Part shown: positions 1-8,335 of the stretch, one piece after another
Layout of the letters: each line of letters begins with the position of its first letter
Position numbering within the stretch: the first letter of the stretch is position 1
NCBI GenBank assembly: GCA_021166835.1
Contig: JAJPEN010000086.1
Coordinates: 1 to 35,996, forward strand
Direction of reading: 5' to 3'
DNA length: 35,996 bases
From: Burkholderiaceae bacterium
Lineage (GTDB): Bacteria > Pseudomonadota > Gammaproteobacteria > Burkholderiales > Burkholderiaceae
Translations under genes and position numbers: made by a program
Notes under the pieces: generated by a model
Databases searched by the model: none
The model's input: the letters and a program-made list of their open reading frames with translations, nothing else
Told to the model about the DNA's origin: nothing

Positions 1-122
1 TCGATGCATTCGTCGCAGATGAATACCGAGGGACCGGCAATCAGCTTGCGGACTTCGTGCTGGCTCTTGCCGCAGAAGGAGCAGTACAGCAGTTTCTCGC
101 TCGAGCCCTTCTTGTCCGTCAT
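1..122 (-). CDS. clpX: ClpX, ATP-dependent Clp protease unfoldase subunit (5' end only)
   Basis: Only the first 40 codons are in the window; the gene continues past the left edge. The visible N-terminus carries the ClpX zinc-binding domain, with cysteine pairs C14/C17 (CSFC) and C36/C39 (CDEC), followed by the start of CDECI. ClpX is the AAA+ unfoldase that recognises tagged substrates and feeds them to ClpP in the cytoplasm. The ATG at 122 gives a typical start ([10 protein letters not shown]). The gene lies 67 nt downstream of clpP on the same strand, the usual tig-clpP-clpX order. The AAA+ domain cannot be seen here. Confidence 0.95.
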   Translation of the reverse strand, partial: MTDKKGSSEKLLYCSFCGKSQHEVRKLIAGPSVFICDECI

Positions 123-189
123 GTTCGCTCCGACCGGCCGGACGGACCGCGTGGCGCGTCCGGCGCGGTGCCGACCGGCTTCGGCGCCC

Positions 190-852
190 TCAAGCGCCTT
201 CCCCCCGCTTCGACATCACCTTGTCGATGAGTCCGTAGCTTACCGCATCTTCCGACGACATGAAGTTGTCGCGATCGGTGTCGGTGGCGATGCGCTCGAT
301 CGGCTGGCCGGTCTTCTCGGCGAGGATGCGGTTCAGCCGCTCGCGCGTGTAGAGGATCTCCTTCGCGTGGATCTCGATGTCGGAGGCCTGCCCCTGCGCG
401 CCGCCCGAAGGCTGGTGGATCATGATGCGCGCGTTCGGCAGTGCGTAGCGCTTTCCCTTCGCTCCCGCGGCGAGCAGGAATGCGCCCATGCTGGCGGCGA
501 TGCCCATGCACAGCGTGCTGATGTCGGGCTTGACGAACTGCATCGTGTCGTAGATGGCCAGGCCCGCCGACACCGACCCGCCCGGCGAGTTGATGTAGAA
601 CGAGATGTCCTTGTCGGGATTCTCCGACTCGAGGAACAGCAGCTGCGCGACGACGAGGTTCGCCGTCTGGTCCATCACCGGACCGACGAGGAAGATCACG
701 TGCTCGCGCAGCAGCCGCGAGTAGATGTCGTAGGCGCGCTCGCCGCGCCCGCTCTGCTCGATGACGATCGGCACCATGCCCAGGCCCTGCGGCTCCTGCC
801 GCTGGGACAGGTGGGCGTTGACGAGGTCTTCGACGAGGCTGTTGAAAGTCAT
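190..852 (-). CDS. clpP: ClpP, ATP-dependent Clp protease proteolytic subunit
   Basis: 220 residues, close to the usual size (E. coli 207 with propeptide). This is the serine peptidase of family S14, which forms a tetradecameric chamber and degrades proteins delivered by ClpX or ClpA. The catalytic triad can be placed: S121 in [10 protein letters not shown]146 in MIHQPSGG and D195 in DRDNF. The oxyanion-loop glycines are in INSPGGSV (88-94). The ATG at 852 follows a purine-rich stretch (GAAAGCG on the minus strand). It sits 55 nt downstream of tig and 67 nt upstream of clpX, so the three are probably co-transcribed. Confidence 0.97.
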   Translation of the reverse strand: MTFNSLVEDLVNAHLSQRQEPQGLGMVPIVIEQSGRGERAYDIYSRLLREHVIFLVGPVMDQTANLVVAQLLFLESENPDKDISFYINSPGGSVSAGLAIYDTMQFVKPDISTLCMGIAASMGAFLLAAGAKGKRYALPNARIMIHQPSGGAQGQASDIEIHAKEILYTRERLNRILAEKTGQPIERIATDTDRDNFMSSEDAVSYGLIDKVMSKRGEGA

Positions 853-907
853 CGCTTTCTCCGTGACGCTTCGCGCTCGCGCGCGTGCTGCCTGCAGTAT
901 CCGGGAA

Positions 908-2212
908 TCAACGCGGGCCCATCAGCTCGTCGAAATCGAGCGTGCGGGCGGAGGCCTGCGCCTTGTCGAGCGCCCAGTCGACGACGTTCTGCTCGACGAC
1001 GATCGCCTCGACCTCGGCGAGCCGGTTGCGGTCGCCGAAATAGTGACGGATGACCTCCCCCGGATTCTCGTAGGCTTGCGCGAACTCCTCGATCTGCCTG
1101 CGGATCTGGTCGGGCTTGGCCTGCAGCGAGTGCGCGCGGACGATCTCGGCGACGATCAGGCCCAGGCGCACGCGCCGCTCGGCCTGCTCGGCGAAGGTAT
1201 CGGGCGGAATCTCGGGCAGCTGCTTCGGATCGAGGCCGCGCGCCTTCAGGTCTTCGACGGCGCGCTCGCCCAGCGCCTGCTTCTCGGCGTCGACCAGCGA
1301 CTTCGGAACGTCGAAGCTCGCCAGTTGCAGCAGCGCGTCCATCACGCTCGACTTGGTGCGCGCGCGCAGGCGCTGCGCGACCTCGCGCTCGAGGTTCGCG
1401 CGGATGTCGGAGCGCAGCCGCGCCACGTCGCCGTCCGCCACGCCGAGCTGTCGCGCGAAGGCCTCGTCGACGGCGGGCAATTCGGGCGCCTCGATCTTGC
1501 GCACGGTGGCCTCGAACTGCGCGGTCTTGCCGGCCAGCTCGGCGGAGCCGTAGTCGGCGGGAAAGGCGACCGGGAAGCTGCGCGTTTCGCCGAGCGCGGC
1601 GCCGCGCAGCCCCACCTCGAAATCGGGCAGCATCCGCCCTTCGCCGAGCACGAACGGAAAGCCCTGCGCACTGCCGCCCTCGAAGGCGACGTCGTCGATC
1701 CTGCCGACGAAATCGATGGTGAGACGGTCGCCGTCCTGCGCCGGGCGCTCGACTTCGTTCCAGCGCACGCGCTGCCTGCGCAGGATCTCGATCGTGCGGT
1801 CGATCTCCGCTTCGCCCACCGGCGACTCGAAGCGCTCGATCGACAGCCCTGACGGATCGCCGAGCGCGATCTCCGGATAGACCTCGAAGGTGGCGGTGAA
1901 GCCGATCTCGCTCTCGGTGCCGGTGTCGCGCGATTCGATGCGCGGCTGGCCGGCGACGCGCAGCCGATGCTCGGTCACCGCCTCGCTGAACGCCCTGGAG
2001 ACGGCGTCGGACAGCACCTCGGCGTGCACCTGCGGGCCGTAGGACTGCTCGATCATCTTCATCGGAACCTTGCCGGGCCGAAAGCCGGGCATCTTCACGT
2101 TCCGCGACAGCTTGCGCAGCCGATCGACGACCTGTCGGTTGACGTCGGCCACGGCCACGGCCATGTCCAGTTTGCGCTCGAGCGAGCCGGTCGATTCGAG
2201 TTGGGTTGCCAT
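908..2212 (-). CDS. tig: Trigger factor, ribosome-associated chaperone/prolyl isomerase
   Basis: 434 residues (E. coli 432). The frame is open far upstream through the tRNA gene, but ATG 2212 ([10 protein letters not shown]) gives the family N-terminus. Domains in order are the ribosome-binding domain (about 1-115) with the signature GFRPGKVP at 43-50, an FKBP-type PPIase domain (about 150-240, with DFVGRID and [13 protein letters not shown]) and the helical chaperone C-domain. It binds ribosomal protein L23 at the exit tunnel and shields nascent chains. There is no strong Shine-Dalgarno directly before the ATG, only GAAG. The 95-nt leader behind tRNA-Leu is rich in repeated CCGCTAC-type pyrimidine tracts. 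Confidence 0.97.
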   Translation of the reverse strand: MATQLESTGSLERKLDMAVAVADVNRQVVDRLRKLSRNVKMPGFRPGKVPMKMIEQSYGPQVHAEVLSDAVSRAFSEAVTEHRLRVAGQPRIESRDTGTESEIGFTATFEVYPEIALGDPSGLSIERFESPVGEAEIDRTIEILRRQRVRWNEVERPAQDGDRLTIDFVGRIDDVAFEGGSAQGFPFVLGEGRMLPDFEVGLRGAALGETRSFPVAFPADYGSAELAGKTAQFEATVRKIEAPELPAVDEAFARQLGVADGDVARLRSDIRANLEREVAQRLRARTKSSVMDALLQLASFDVPKSLVDAEKQALGERAVEDLKARGLDPKQLPEIPPDTFAEQAERRVRLGLIVAEIVRAHSLQAKPDQIRRQIEEFAQAYENPGEVIRHYFGDRNRLAEVEAIVVEQNVVDWALDKAQASARTLDFDELMGPR

Positions 2213-2307
2213 GTCTTCGTGAGAGTCGGAGGAGTCGCGGGGTAGCGGAGTAGCGGGGTCGGGGGCCGGTTGCTTGCGCGCCGCCGCCGGCGAATCTGGG
2301 CGGTTTC

Positions 2308-2392
2308 TGGTGCGGCCGAAAGGAGTCGAACCTTCACGCCTTGCAGCGCCAGGACCTAAACCTGGTGCGTCTACCCATTCCGCCACGGCCGC
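2308..2392 (-). tRNA. tRNA-Leu, anticodon UAG
   Basis: 85 nt including an encoded CCA (2308-2310). The 5' GCGGCCG (2392 downward) pairs with CGGCCGC before discriminator A. The anticodon stem CCAGG/CCTGG closes the loop TTTAGGT, giving anticodon TAG for CUA and other CUN codons. A long variable arm and the T-loop GGTTCGACTCC are present, as expected for a class II leucine tRNA. It lies 95 nt upstream of tig on the same strand, so tRNA processing could release the tig mRNA. Confidence 0.96.
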
Positions 2393-2405
2393 GGACAAAC
2401 GAAAT

Positions 2406-2411
2406 ATTCTA
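2406..2411 (-). promoter_or_regulatory. -10-like hexamer upstream of tRNA-Leu
   Basis: On the minus strand TAGAAT (5 of 6 matches to TATAAT) lies 13 nt before the tRNA 5' end, in a short A+T-rich patch in otherwise very G+C-rich DNA. No convincing -35 hexamer is visible at 16-18 nt spacing. A tRNA/tig promoter here is plausible but unproven. Confidence 0.4.
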
Positions 2412-2492
2412 AACGAAGCGCCCTGCCTCCCCGCCTGCTCGGGTACGAAGCTTGCGTGCGCAGTCGCGAATCCATCATGACGGAGGTCCGAC

Positions 2493-2987
2493 ATGACCAG
2501 GGCAACCGCTGCTGCGCAGGCGCACGGCAAGGGGAAGAACGGGAAGGCGACGCACCACGCAAAGGCGCACGCCGAACACGACGAGCGCAGCGCGCGCGAA
2601 CAGGCGCGCGACGACGAGCGCTACGTCGACGAGCACGGCGACCAGCTGTCGGCGAGCGTGCGCCGGGCGAAATGGGTGCACGGGCCGGAGGACAGGCCCG
2701 AGCGCGACGGCCAGACACTGGCCACGCGCAGCCTCGAGGTGATTCGCGCCTGGGCCGACGCCCGCGGCGCGCAACCGGCGACCACGCCGGGCGGCGACAC
2801 CGAGCACCCGCGCGTGCTGCGCTTCGACTTCCCCGGCTACGATCGCGAGCTGCAGCCGGTGTCGTGGGAAGCGTGGGGCGACACCTTCACGTCGCGCGAC
2901 CTCGTGTTCCTGTACCAGGAAACGCTGTCGTCGGGCCGGCAGAGCAATTTCTTCCGGCTCGACAGCCCGGAGCGCGAGGATGGCTGA
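2493..2987 (+). CDS. Conserved hypothetical protein, 164 aa
   Basis: Function not recognised. The start is well supported: GGAGGTCC lies just upstream of ATG 2493. The first 60 residues are very hydrophilic and rich in His, Lys, Glu, Asp and Arg (for example HHAKAHAEHDERSAREQARD) and look disordered. The C-terminal 100 residues look folded, with aromatic-rich stretches such as LRFDFPGYDREL and SRDLVFLYQE ending in SNFFRLDSPERED. I have an unverified impression that this C-terminal pattern recurs in proteobacterial hypothetical proteins. There is no signal peptide or membrane segment, so it is presumably cytoplasmic. It is divergent from tRNA-Leu/tig and convergent with the RND pump gene 86 nt away; no terminator hairpin is obvious between them. 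Confidence 0.8.
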   Translation: MTRATAAAQAHGKGKNGKATHHAKAHAEHDERSAREQARDDERYVDEHGDQLSASVRRAKWVHGPEDRPERDGQTLATRSLEVIRAWADARGAQPATTPGGDTEHPRVLRFDFPGYDRELQPVSWEAWGDTFTSRDLVFLYQETLSSGRQSNFFRLDSPEREDG

Positions 2988-3073
2988 GACGCTTCATCGG
3001 CAGGCGGCGGAATTCGAGGCGTCCAGGCACATGGTCGTCCGCGTCCTGGCGGCCGTGGTGTCCAGCGCACCTG

Positions 3074-6000
3074 TCAGCCGGCCGCGCGCGGCGGGGAGCC
3101 CTCGTCGTCCACCCGGTACAGCGCGACGTACAGCGCCGGCACGAAGAGCACCGTCAGCACGGTGGCGACCAGCAGGCCGCCCATGATCGCCACCGCCATC
3201 GGCCCCCACAGCACGTCGCGCGACAGCGGAATCATCGCCAGCACCGCTGCGGCGGCAGTGAGCGAGATCGGCCGGAAGCGGCGCACCGTCGATTCGAGCA
3301 CCGCCTGCCAGCGCGTGCGGCCGGCGTCCAGGTCCTGGCGGATCTGGTCCACCAGGATCACCGTGTTGCGCATGATCATTCCGCCGAGCGCGATCAGTCC
3401 GAGCATCGCGACGAAGCCGAAAGGCCGGCCCGATACGAGCAGCGCCGCCGCCACGCCGATCACGCCCAGCGGCGCGGTGAGCAGCGCCATCGCCGACAGC
3501 GAGAAGCTGCGCAGTTGCATCATCAGCAGCAGCGCGACGACGGCCAGCAGCATCGGCGTTCCGGCGACGATCGAGCCCTGCGCGTTCGCGTTGTCCTCGT
3601 AGGGGCCGCCCGCCTCGATGCGATAGCCGGCCGGCAGCTTCGCGCGCAGCGCGTCGAGCGTCGGGTCGATGCGCGCCGCGACGTCGGGCGCCTGCAGGCC
3701 CTCGACGATGTCGGCGCGCACGGTGATCACCGGCACCCGGCTGCGCCGCCAGACGATCGGCTCTTCGAGCGCCTCCTCGATCGTCGCGACCTGCGCGAGC
3801 GGCACCGAGCGGCCGGCGACGGTCGGGATCTGCAGGTTGTGCAGGCTCGCCAGCGAGGCGCGCTCCTCGGCCGGCGCGCGCAGCACGACGTCGATCAGCC
3901 GGTCGTCTTCGCGGAACTGCCCGATCGTCGCGCCGGAGATCGCCGTGGCGAGCGCGCGCGAGACCTGCCCGGAGCTCAGTCCGATCGCCCTCGCCTTGTC
4001 CTGGTCGACCTCGATGCGCACGGCCGGCGAGCGCTCGCCCCAGTCCAGGTGGGTGTCGATCGTCGCCGGGTCGGCGCGCACCCGCTCGGCGACGTCGGCG
4101 GCGATCGACTTCAATCGGTCGGCATCAGCTCCCATCACGCGAAACTGCACGGCGTACGAAACCGGCGGCCCGAGCGGCGTGCGGAAGGCGCGCGCGCGCA
4201 CGTCCGGGAAGTCTTCGCGCAGCTGCCTGCGCAGGCGCGCCAGCGCGCGGTCGCGCGCGGCGACGTCGGCCGTCAGGATGACGAACTGCGCGTAGTTGCT
4301 GCGATAGAGCTGCTGGTCGAGCGACAGGTAGTAGCGCGGCGAGCCGTTTCCGACGTAGCCGACGAAGGTCTCGACGTCGCGGTCCTGCGCGAGCACCGCC
4401 TCGAGGCGGCGCGCCTGTTCCTCGGTGGCGCGGTAGCTCGCGCCTTCGGGCAGCCACAGCTCGACGAGGATTTCGGCGCGGTTCGACGACGGGAAGAACT
4501 GCTTCTCGGTGCGCTGCATGCCGACGACGCCGAGCGCGAAGGCGAGCAGCGTGAGCGCGATCGTCGTCCAGCGCCGTCGCATACACGCTTGGATCGTCGC
4601 GCGCAGCATCCGGTAGAAGCGCGTGTCGAAGAGTTCGTGCGCGGCAGCGCGGCGCTCCTTCAGCAAGCGGTAGCCGAGGAAGGGGGTGACGGTGACGGCG
4701 GCCACCCACGATACGAGCAGCGCGATCGTCACCACCGCGAAGATGCTGAACGCGTATTCGCCCGACTGCGAGCGCGCAGTCGCGATCGGCAGGAAGCCCG
4801 ATGCGGTGATCAGCGTGCCGGTGAGCATCGGAAACGCCGTGCTGCGGTACGCGAAGGTCGCCGCCGAGAAGCGGTCCAGCCCCTCCTCGATCTTGCGCGC
4901 CATCATCTCGATCGCGATCATCGCGTCGTCGACCAGCAGGCCGAGCGCGATCACCAGCGCGCCGGTGGAAACGCGATGCAGGTCGATGCCGAACCAGCGC
5001 ATCGCCACGAAGGTGCCGGCCAGCACCAGCGGGATCGTCAGCGCGACGACCGCGCCCGCGCGCAATCCCAGGCTGAGGAAGCCGACGAGCAGCACGACGG
5101 CGACGGCTTCGGCGAGCACGCGCATGAACAGGCCCACCGCGTTGCGCACGATCCGCGGCTGGTCGGAGACCTTGGCGAACTCGATGCCGATCGGCAACTC
5201 CTCGTGCAGTTGCTGCATCGTCCGCTCGAGGTTCCCGCCCAGGCGGATGACGTCGCCGCTCGGCGCCATCGACACGCCCAGCCCGATCGCCTGGCGAGCG
5301 CCGAAACGCATCGTGTAGACCGGCGGATCGATCGAGCCGCGGAACACGTGTGCGACGTCGCCCAGGCGCAGCACGCGTCCGCCGACCTCCATGCGCAGCT
5401 CCTGCACCTCGCGCACCGAATCGAACTGTCCGCTGACGCGCAACGGCACCGAGCGGCTCGCGCCCTGCACGACGCCGGCCGGCGCGACGACGTTCTGCGC
5501 CTGCAGCTGTTCGGCGATGCGCCGCGCATCCAGCCCGAGCGTGGCGAGCGTCTGCGGCGAGATCTCCACGTAGATGCGCTCGTCCTGCACGCCGAACAGC
5601 TCGACCTTCTGCACGTCGGGCAGGCGCAGCAGCTCCTGGCGCACGCCCTCGACGCTGCGACGCAGTTCCTCCATCGAGAAGCCGTCGCCGGTGAACGCGT
5701 AGATCGTGCCGAACACGTCGCCGAACTCGTCGTTGAAGAACGGACCGACGATCTCGGCGGGCAGCGTCTCGCGGATGTCGCCGATCTTCTTGCGCACCTG
5801 ATACCAGATCTGCGGCACCTGCGCGGCAGGCGCCGTGTCCTTCAGCTCGAGCACGATCAGCGATTCGCCGGGCTTCGAGTAGCTGCGCGTGAGCTTGAAA
5901 TACGGTGTCTCCTGCAGCTTGCGCTCGAGCCGGTCGGTGATCACCTCGTCGACCTGGCCGGTCGTCGCGCCCGGCCAGATCGTGCGCACGACCATCATGC

Positions 6001-6169
6001 GGAAAGTGAAGGTCGGGTCCTCGCTCTGGCCGAGGTCGAGATAGGCCTTCGCGCCGGCCAGCGCGACGACCAGCATCAGGAACAGCGTCAGCTGCGGGAA
6101 GCGCAGCGCCGCCGCCGACAGGTTCCAGCGCGCGCCGCGCTGCGCGGCGTCGCCGCCGGGAGCGCTCAT
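3074..6169 (-). CDS. RND efflux transporter, inner-membrane permease (AcrB/HAE1 type)
   Basis: 1031 residues, the normal size for this family. The proton-driven pump exports hydrophobic compounds through a tripartite complex spanning the envelope. It has the N-terminal transmembrane segment (about 25-45), a periplasmic porter loop, and the TM4 proton-relay aspartates D414/D415 in LGLLVDDAMIAIE, followed by the second half-repeat with its own large loop and TM segments. ATG 6169 overlaps the adaptor stop codon by 4 nt (ATGA), indicating translational coupling. The sequence around QSEDPTFTFRMMVV reminds me of TriC-like members, but substrates cannot be predicted. No outer-membrane factor gene is in the window, so a shared TolC/OprM-type channel is presumably encoded elsewhere. 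Confidence 0.93.
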   Translation of the reverse strand: MSAPGGDAAQRGARWNLSAAALRFPQLTLFLMLVVALAGAKAYLDLGQSEDPTFTFRMMVVRTIWPGATTGQVDEVITDRLERKLQETPYFKLTRSYSKPGESLIVLELKDTAPAAQVPQIWYQVRKKIGDIRETLPAEIVGPFFNDEFGDVFGTIYAFTGDGFSMEELRRSVEGVRQELLRLPDVQKVELFGVQDERIYVEISPQTLATLGLDARRIAEQLQAQNVVAPAGVVQGASRSVPLRVSGQFDSVREVQELRMEVGGRVLRLGDVAHVFRGSIDPPVYTMRFGARQAIGLGVSMAPSGDVIRLGGNLERTMQQLHEELPIGIEFAKVSDQPRIVRNAVGLFMRVLAEAVAVVLLVGFLSLGLRAGAVVALTIPLVLAGTFVAMRWFGIDLHRVSTGALVIALGLLVDDAMIAIEMMARKIEEGLDRFSAATFAYRSTAFPMLTGTLITASGFLPIATARSQSGEYAFSIFAVVTIALLVSWVAAVTVTPFLGYRLLKERRAAAHELFDTRFYRMLRATIQACMRRRWTTIALTLLAFALGVVGMQRTEKQFFPSSNRAEILVELWLPEGASYRATEEQARRLEAVLAQDRDVETFVGYVGNGSPRYYLSLDQQLYRSNYAQFVILTADVAARDRALARLRRQLREDFPDVRARAFRTPLGPPVSYAVQFRVMGADADRLKSIAADVAERVRADPATIDTHLDWGERSPAVRIEVDQDKARAIGLSSGQVSRALATAISGATIGQFREDDRLIDVVLRAPAEERASLASLHNLQIPTVAGRSVPLAQVATIEEALEEPIVWRRSRVPVITVRADIVEGLQAPDVAARIDPTLDALRAKLPAGYRIEAGGPYEDNANAQGSIVAGTPMLLAVVALLLMMQLRSFSLSAMALLTAPLGVIGVAAALLVSGRPFGFVAMLGLIALGGMIMRNTVILVDQIRQDLDAGRTRWQAVLESTVRRFRPISLTAAAAVLAMIPLSRDVLWGPMAVAIMGGLLVATVLTVLFVPALYVALYRVDDEGSPPRAAG

Positions 6170-7362
6170 CGCATCGCTTGCGCTGCGGGCGCGGCGCCGG
6201 CTTCGAGCGGGCGAACGCGCTGTCCGGCCACCAGCAGGCTGGTGCCGGCGATGACGACGCGATCGCCGCGCGCCAGTCCGTCGACGATGCGCACCGCATC
6301 GTCGAGCAGGCCGTCGGTGCGCACGGCGACCAGCTCGACGCGATCGTCGTCGCCGACCCGCCAGACGTGCGGATTGCCGTCGCGCGAATACAGCGCCGAC
6401 AGCGGCAGCTCGAAGGCGGACTGCGTCGGGCGCACCGCCTGCACGACGGCGCTCATGCCCAGCGCAAGCCCGGCGGCCGGCGCGCGATCGGGCAGCGTCA
6501 GGCGCATCGCGTAAGTGCGCGAGGCCGGATCGGCCAGCGGCGCGAGCTCGCGCACCACCGCCTCGAGGCGCCGGCCGCCCAGCGCGGGAATCGAGACGCT
6601 CCACGTGCTCGCCGCTCGCGCCATCGCGAGCTGGCGCTCGGGAACGTGCGCCAGCAGCTCGAATTCGCCGGCGCGCGCGACACGCACGACCGGCTGCCCG
6701 GCCGCGACGACCTGCCCGGCCTCGGCCTCCACGGCGGTGACGACGCCGGCGGCTTCGGCGCGCAGCGTCTGGAAGGCCAGTTCGTTTTCGGCCTGCGCCT
6801 GCGCCGCGCGGGCCGCGCGCACGCGCGCTTCGGCCGCGTCGGCCGCCGCCTGCTGGCGATCGAGCTGCGCGCGGCTGACGTAGTGCTGCGCATGCAGCTC
6901 GCGCACGCGCTGCAGCTCGACGTTCGCCAGCCGCGCCTCGGTCTGCGCCGCCTCCAGCTGCGAGTGCGCCGCGGCGCGCGCCGGCTCGCGATCCTGCGGA
7001 TCGAGACGGGCGAGCAACTGCCCGGCCTGCACCGCATCGCCGACCTCGACCGCGCGCGCGGCGATCTTGCCGGCGACGCGAAAGCCGTAGCGCGTCTCCA
7101 CGCGTGGACGGACCTCGGCCGGAAGCGTCAGCGCGACCGAGGCATGCTGTCCGGCGACCGTGACGACGCGCACCGGACGCGGCGCCTCGTCGCGTAGCGG
7201 CGCGCTGCGCTCGCAGGCGGCGAGCGACAGCAGTGCCGCGGCGGCAGGCAACAGCAGCAGGCTGCGTGGGATCGACGATGGGCGCACGGCGGAAGGGACG
7301 GCGGTGAGGAGTGGGCGCCCGGAGGCGGAATAAATGAGCGGAATAAATGACGCGCTGGTCAT
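6166..7362 (-). CDS. RND efflux periplasmic adaptor lipoprotein (membrane fusion protein)
   Basis: 398 residues from ATG 7362. A lipobox (LSLAAC) precedes Cys50, so the mature protein should be lipid-anchored in the inner membrane. It then shows the family layout: a split biotinyl-lipoyl-like domain (VGDAVQAGQLLARLDPQD and AGVVTAVEAEAGQVV), an Ala/Arg/Gln-rich coiled-coil hairpin between them, a beta-barrel and a membrane-proximal domain. The start is doubtful. A promoter with its -10 only 1 nt upstream of ATG 7362 suggests the transcript begins at or just inside this ATG. The in-frame GTG at 7287 would yield MRPSSIPRS plus a hydrophobic run, a textbook lipoprotein signal of 24 residues before Cys. 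Neither start has a strong Shine-Dalgarno. Confidence 0.9.
   Translation of the reverse strand: MTSASFIPLIYSASGRPLLTAVPSAVRPSSIPRSLLLLPAAAALLSLAACERSAPLRDEAPRPVRVVTVAGQHASVALTLPAEVRPRVETRYGFRVAGKIAARAVEVGDAVQAGQLLARLDPQDREPARAAAHSQLEAAQTEARLANVELQRVRELHAQHYVSRAQLDRQQAAADAAEARVRAARAAQAQAENELAFQTLRAEAAGVVTAVEAEAGQVVAAGQPVVRVARAGEFELLAHVPERQLAMARAASTWSVSIPALGGRRLEAVVRELAPLADPASRTYAMRLTLPDRAPAAGLALGMSAVVQAVRPTQSAFELPLSALYSRDGNPHVWRVGDDDRVELVAVRTDGLLDDAVRIVDGLARGDRVVIAGTSLLVAGQRVRPLEAGAAPAAQAMR
7325..7350. repeat. Perfect 13-bp tandem duplication GCGGAATAAATGA
   Basis: Two adjacent identical copies, 7325-7337 and 7338-7350. The core ATAAATGA also forms the left arm of the adjacent inverted repeat. 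The duplication may therefore have multiplied a repressor half-site, or may simply be slippage in a leader region. If the adaptor starts at ATG 7362, the copies encode the repeated SFIPLIYS-like N-terminus. Confidence 0.85.
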
Positions 7363-7365
7363 TAA
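7344..7365. promoter_or_regulatory. Operator-like inverted repeat at the RND promoter
   Basis: Arms TAAATGAC (7344-7351) and GTCATTAA (7358-7365) match as an inverted repeat at 7 of 8 positions, with 6 nt between. The repeat covers the predicted transcription start and touches the -10 box. This is the placement expected of a TetR- or MarR-type pump repressor. No regulator gene is in the window, so the binding protein is unknown. Confidence 0.5.
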
Positions 7366-7393
7366 TTTATCCCGACTCCCCGTCAGCCGTCAA
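7364..7393 (-). promoter_or_regulatory. Sigma70-type promoter for the RND operon
   Basis: On the minus strand -35 TTGACG (7388-7393, 5 of 6 consensus) and -10 TAAATT (7364-7369, 4 of 6) are separated by 18 nt. Transcription would start near 7357, inside the region of the inverted repeat and downstream of the ATG at 7362. This argues for the GTG start at 7287. Confidence 0.55.
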
Positions 7394-7445
7394 TCGGAGA
7401 CTTCGCCCCGCCACGCATGACGCCCGTCGGAAGCGCGCCACCGCC

Positions 7446-7451
7446 TACAAT
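7446..7451 (+). promoter_or_regulatory. -10 box immediately upstream of hpnC
   Basis: TACAAT lies 8 nt before the hpnC ATG (7460). No Shine-Dalgarno fits in that space and no clear -35 is visible. If used, the transcript would begin at or next to the start codon (leaderless or nearly so). Confidence 0.45.
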
Positions 7452-7459
7452 GCGCGCCG

Positions 7460-8335
7460 ATGGCCACCCCCCTCGCCCGCTCGCTGACGTCGAGCGACCA
7501 CTACGAGAACTTCCCGGTCGCTTCGATCCTCGTTCCGGCGCGACTGCGTCCGGCGATCGCGGCGCTCTACCGCTTCGCGCGTCACGCGGACGACCTGGCC
7601 GACGAGGGAGATGCGAGCGCCGACCAGCGACTCGAAGCGCTCGAAGCGCTCGGGCAGGAGCTGCGCGCGCAGCGGCCCGACTCGCCGCTCGTCGCGCGCC
7701 TGCGCCGGCACTGGAACGAGCACCGGCTGCCCTGGGAGCCGCTGCACGCGCTGCTGTCGGCCTTCGCGCAGGACGCGGCGGCCGCCGGCGACGCATCCCC
7801 GGGCAGCGGCCTGCGCCATCGCGACCGCGCGAGCCTGCTCGACTACTGCTCGCGCTCGGCCAATCCGGTGGGAGAACTGATCCTGCGCCTGTTCGGATCG
7901 TGGAACGAGCAGACCCGCGGCGCATCGGACGCGATCTGCACGGGACTGCAGCTGCTGAACTTCGTGCAGGACTTCGCCGTCGACTGGCGGCGCGGCCGGC
8001 TGTACGTTCCGCTGGACGAACTGCACGCCGCCGGCCTCGACGAGCGGGACATCGAGCGCGCGCTCGAAGCCGGCCGCGTCGAGCCGAGGCTCGCCGCGCT
8101 GCTCGCGCAGCAGACCGAGGCCGCCGTCGCGCTGCTGCAGTCCGGCCGTTCGCTGGTCCGCTACGTGCCATGGCGCCTCGCGCTCGAGCTGCGCGCGATC
8201 GTCGGCGGCGGCCTGCGCATCGCCGAGCGCCTGCGCGCGAGCGGATACGATCCGGTGGCCGAGCGTCCGACGCTCGGCTGGCGCGATGCGCCGGCGCTCG
8301 CCCGCCTGGCGCTCGCCTCGGGCGCCTCGCGATGA
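7460..8335 (+). CDS. hpnC: HpnC, hydroxysqualene synthase
   Basis: 291 residues, trans-isoprenyl-diphosphate synthase/squalene-phytoene synthase fold. In the HpnCDE route HpnC converts presqualene diphosphate to hydroxysqualene. Visible family marks are DHYENFPVAS near the N-terminus, the first aspartate-rich motif in FARHADDLADEGD (about 37-49), and the second region LLNFVQDFAVDWRRGRLYVPLDEL, with Asp residues that bind the Mg-diphosphate. The stop overlaps the hpnD start by 4 nt (ATGA), so the two are translationally coupled. It is first in a three-gene run ordered hpnC-D-E. No squalene-hopene cyclase is in the window. Confidence 0.93.
   Translation: MATPLARSLTSSDHYENFPVASILVPARLRPAIAALYRFARHADDLADEGDASADQRLEALEALGQELRAQRPDSPLVARLRRHWNEHRLPWEPLHALLSAFAQDAAAAGDASPGSGLRHRDRASLLDYCSRSANPVGELILRLFGSWNEQTRGASDAICTGLQLLNFVQDFAVDWRRGRLYVPLDELHAAGLDERDIERALEAGRVEPRLAALLAQQTEAAVALLQSGRSLVRYVPWRLALELRAIVGGGLRIAERLRASGYDPVAERPTLGWRDAPALARLALASGASR

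Noticed and set aside
2456..6514. A 1352-codon open frame on the plus strand opposite the RND pump
   Set aside because: It is rich in Arg, Ala, Asp and His with no domain pattern and lies antisense to a clearly conserved transporter and adaptor. Such long antisense frames are expected in DNA of this base composition.
3074..7362. RND pump as the hopanoid transporter HpnN because it neighbours hpnCDE
   Set aside because: It has an adaptor lipoprotein and AcrB-type proton-relay aspartates and is divergently transcribed. HpnN is a different RND family (MmpL-like) without an adaptor.
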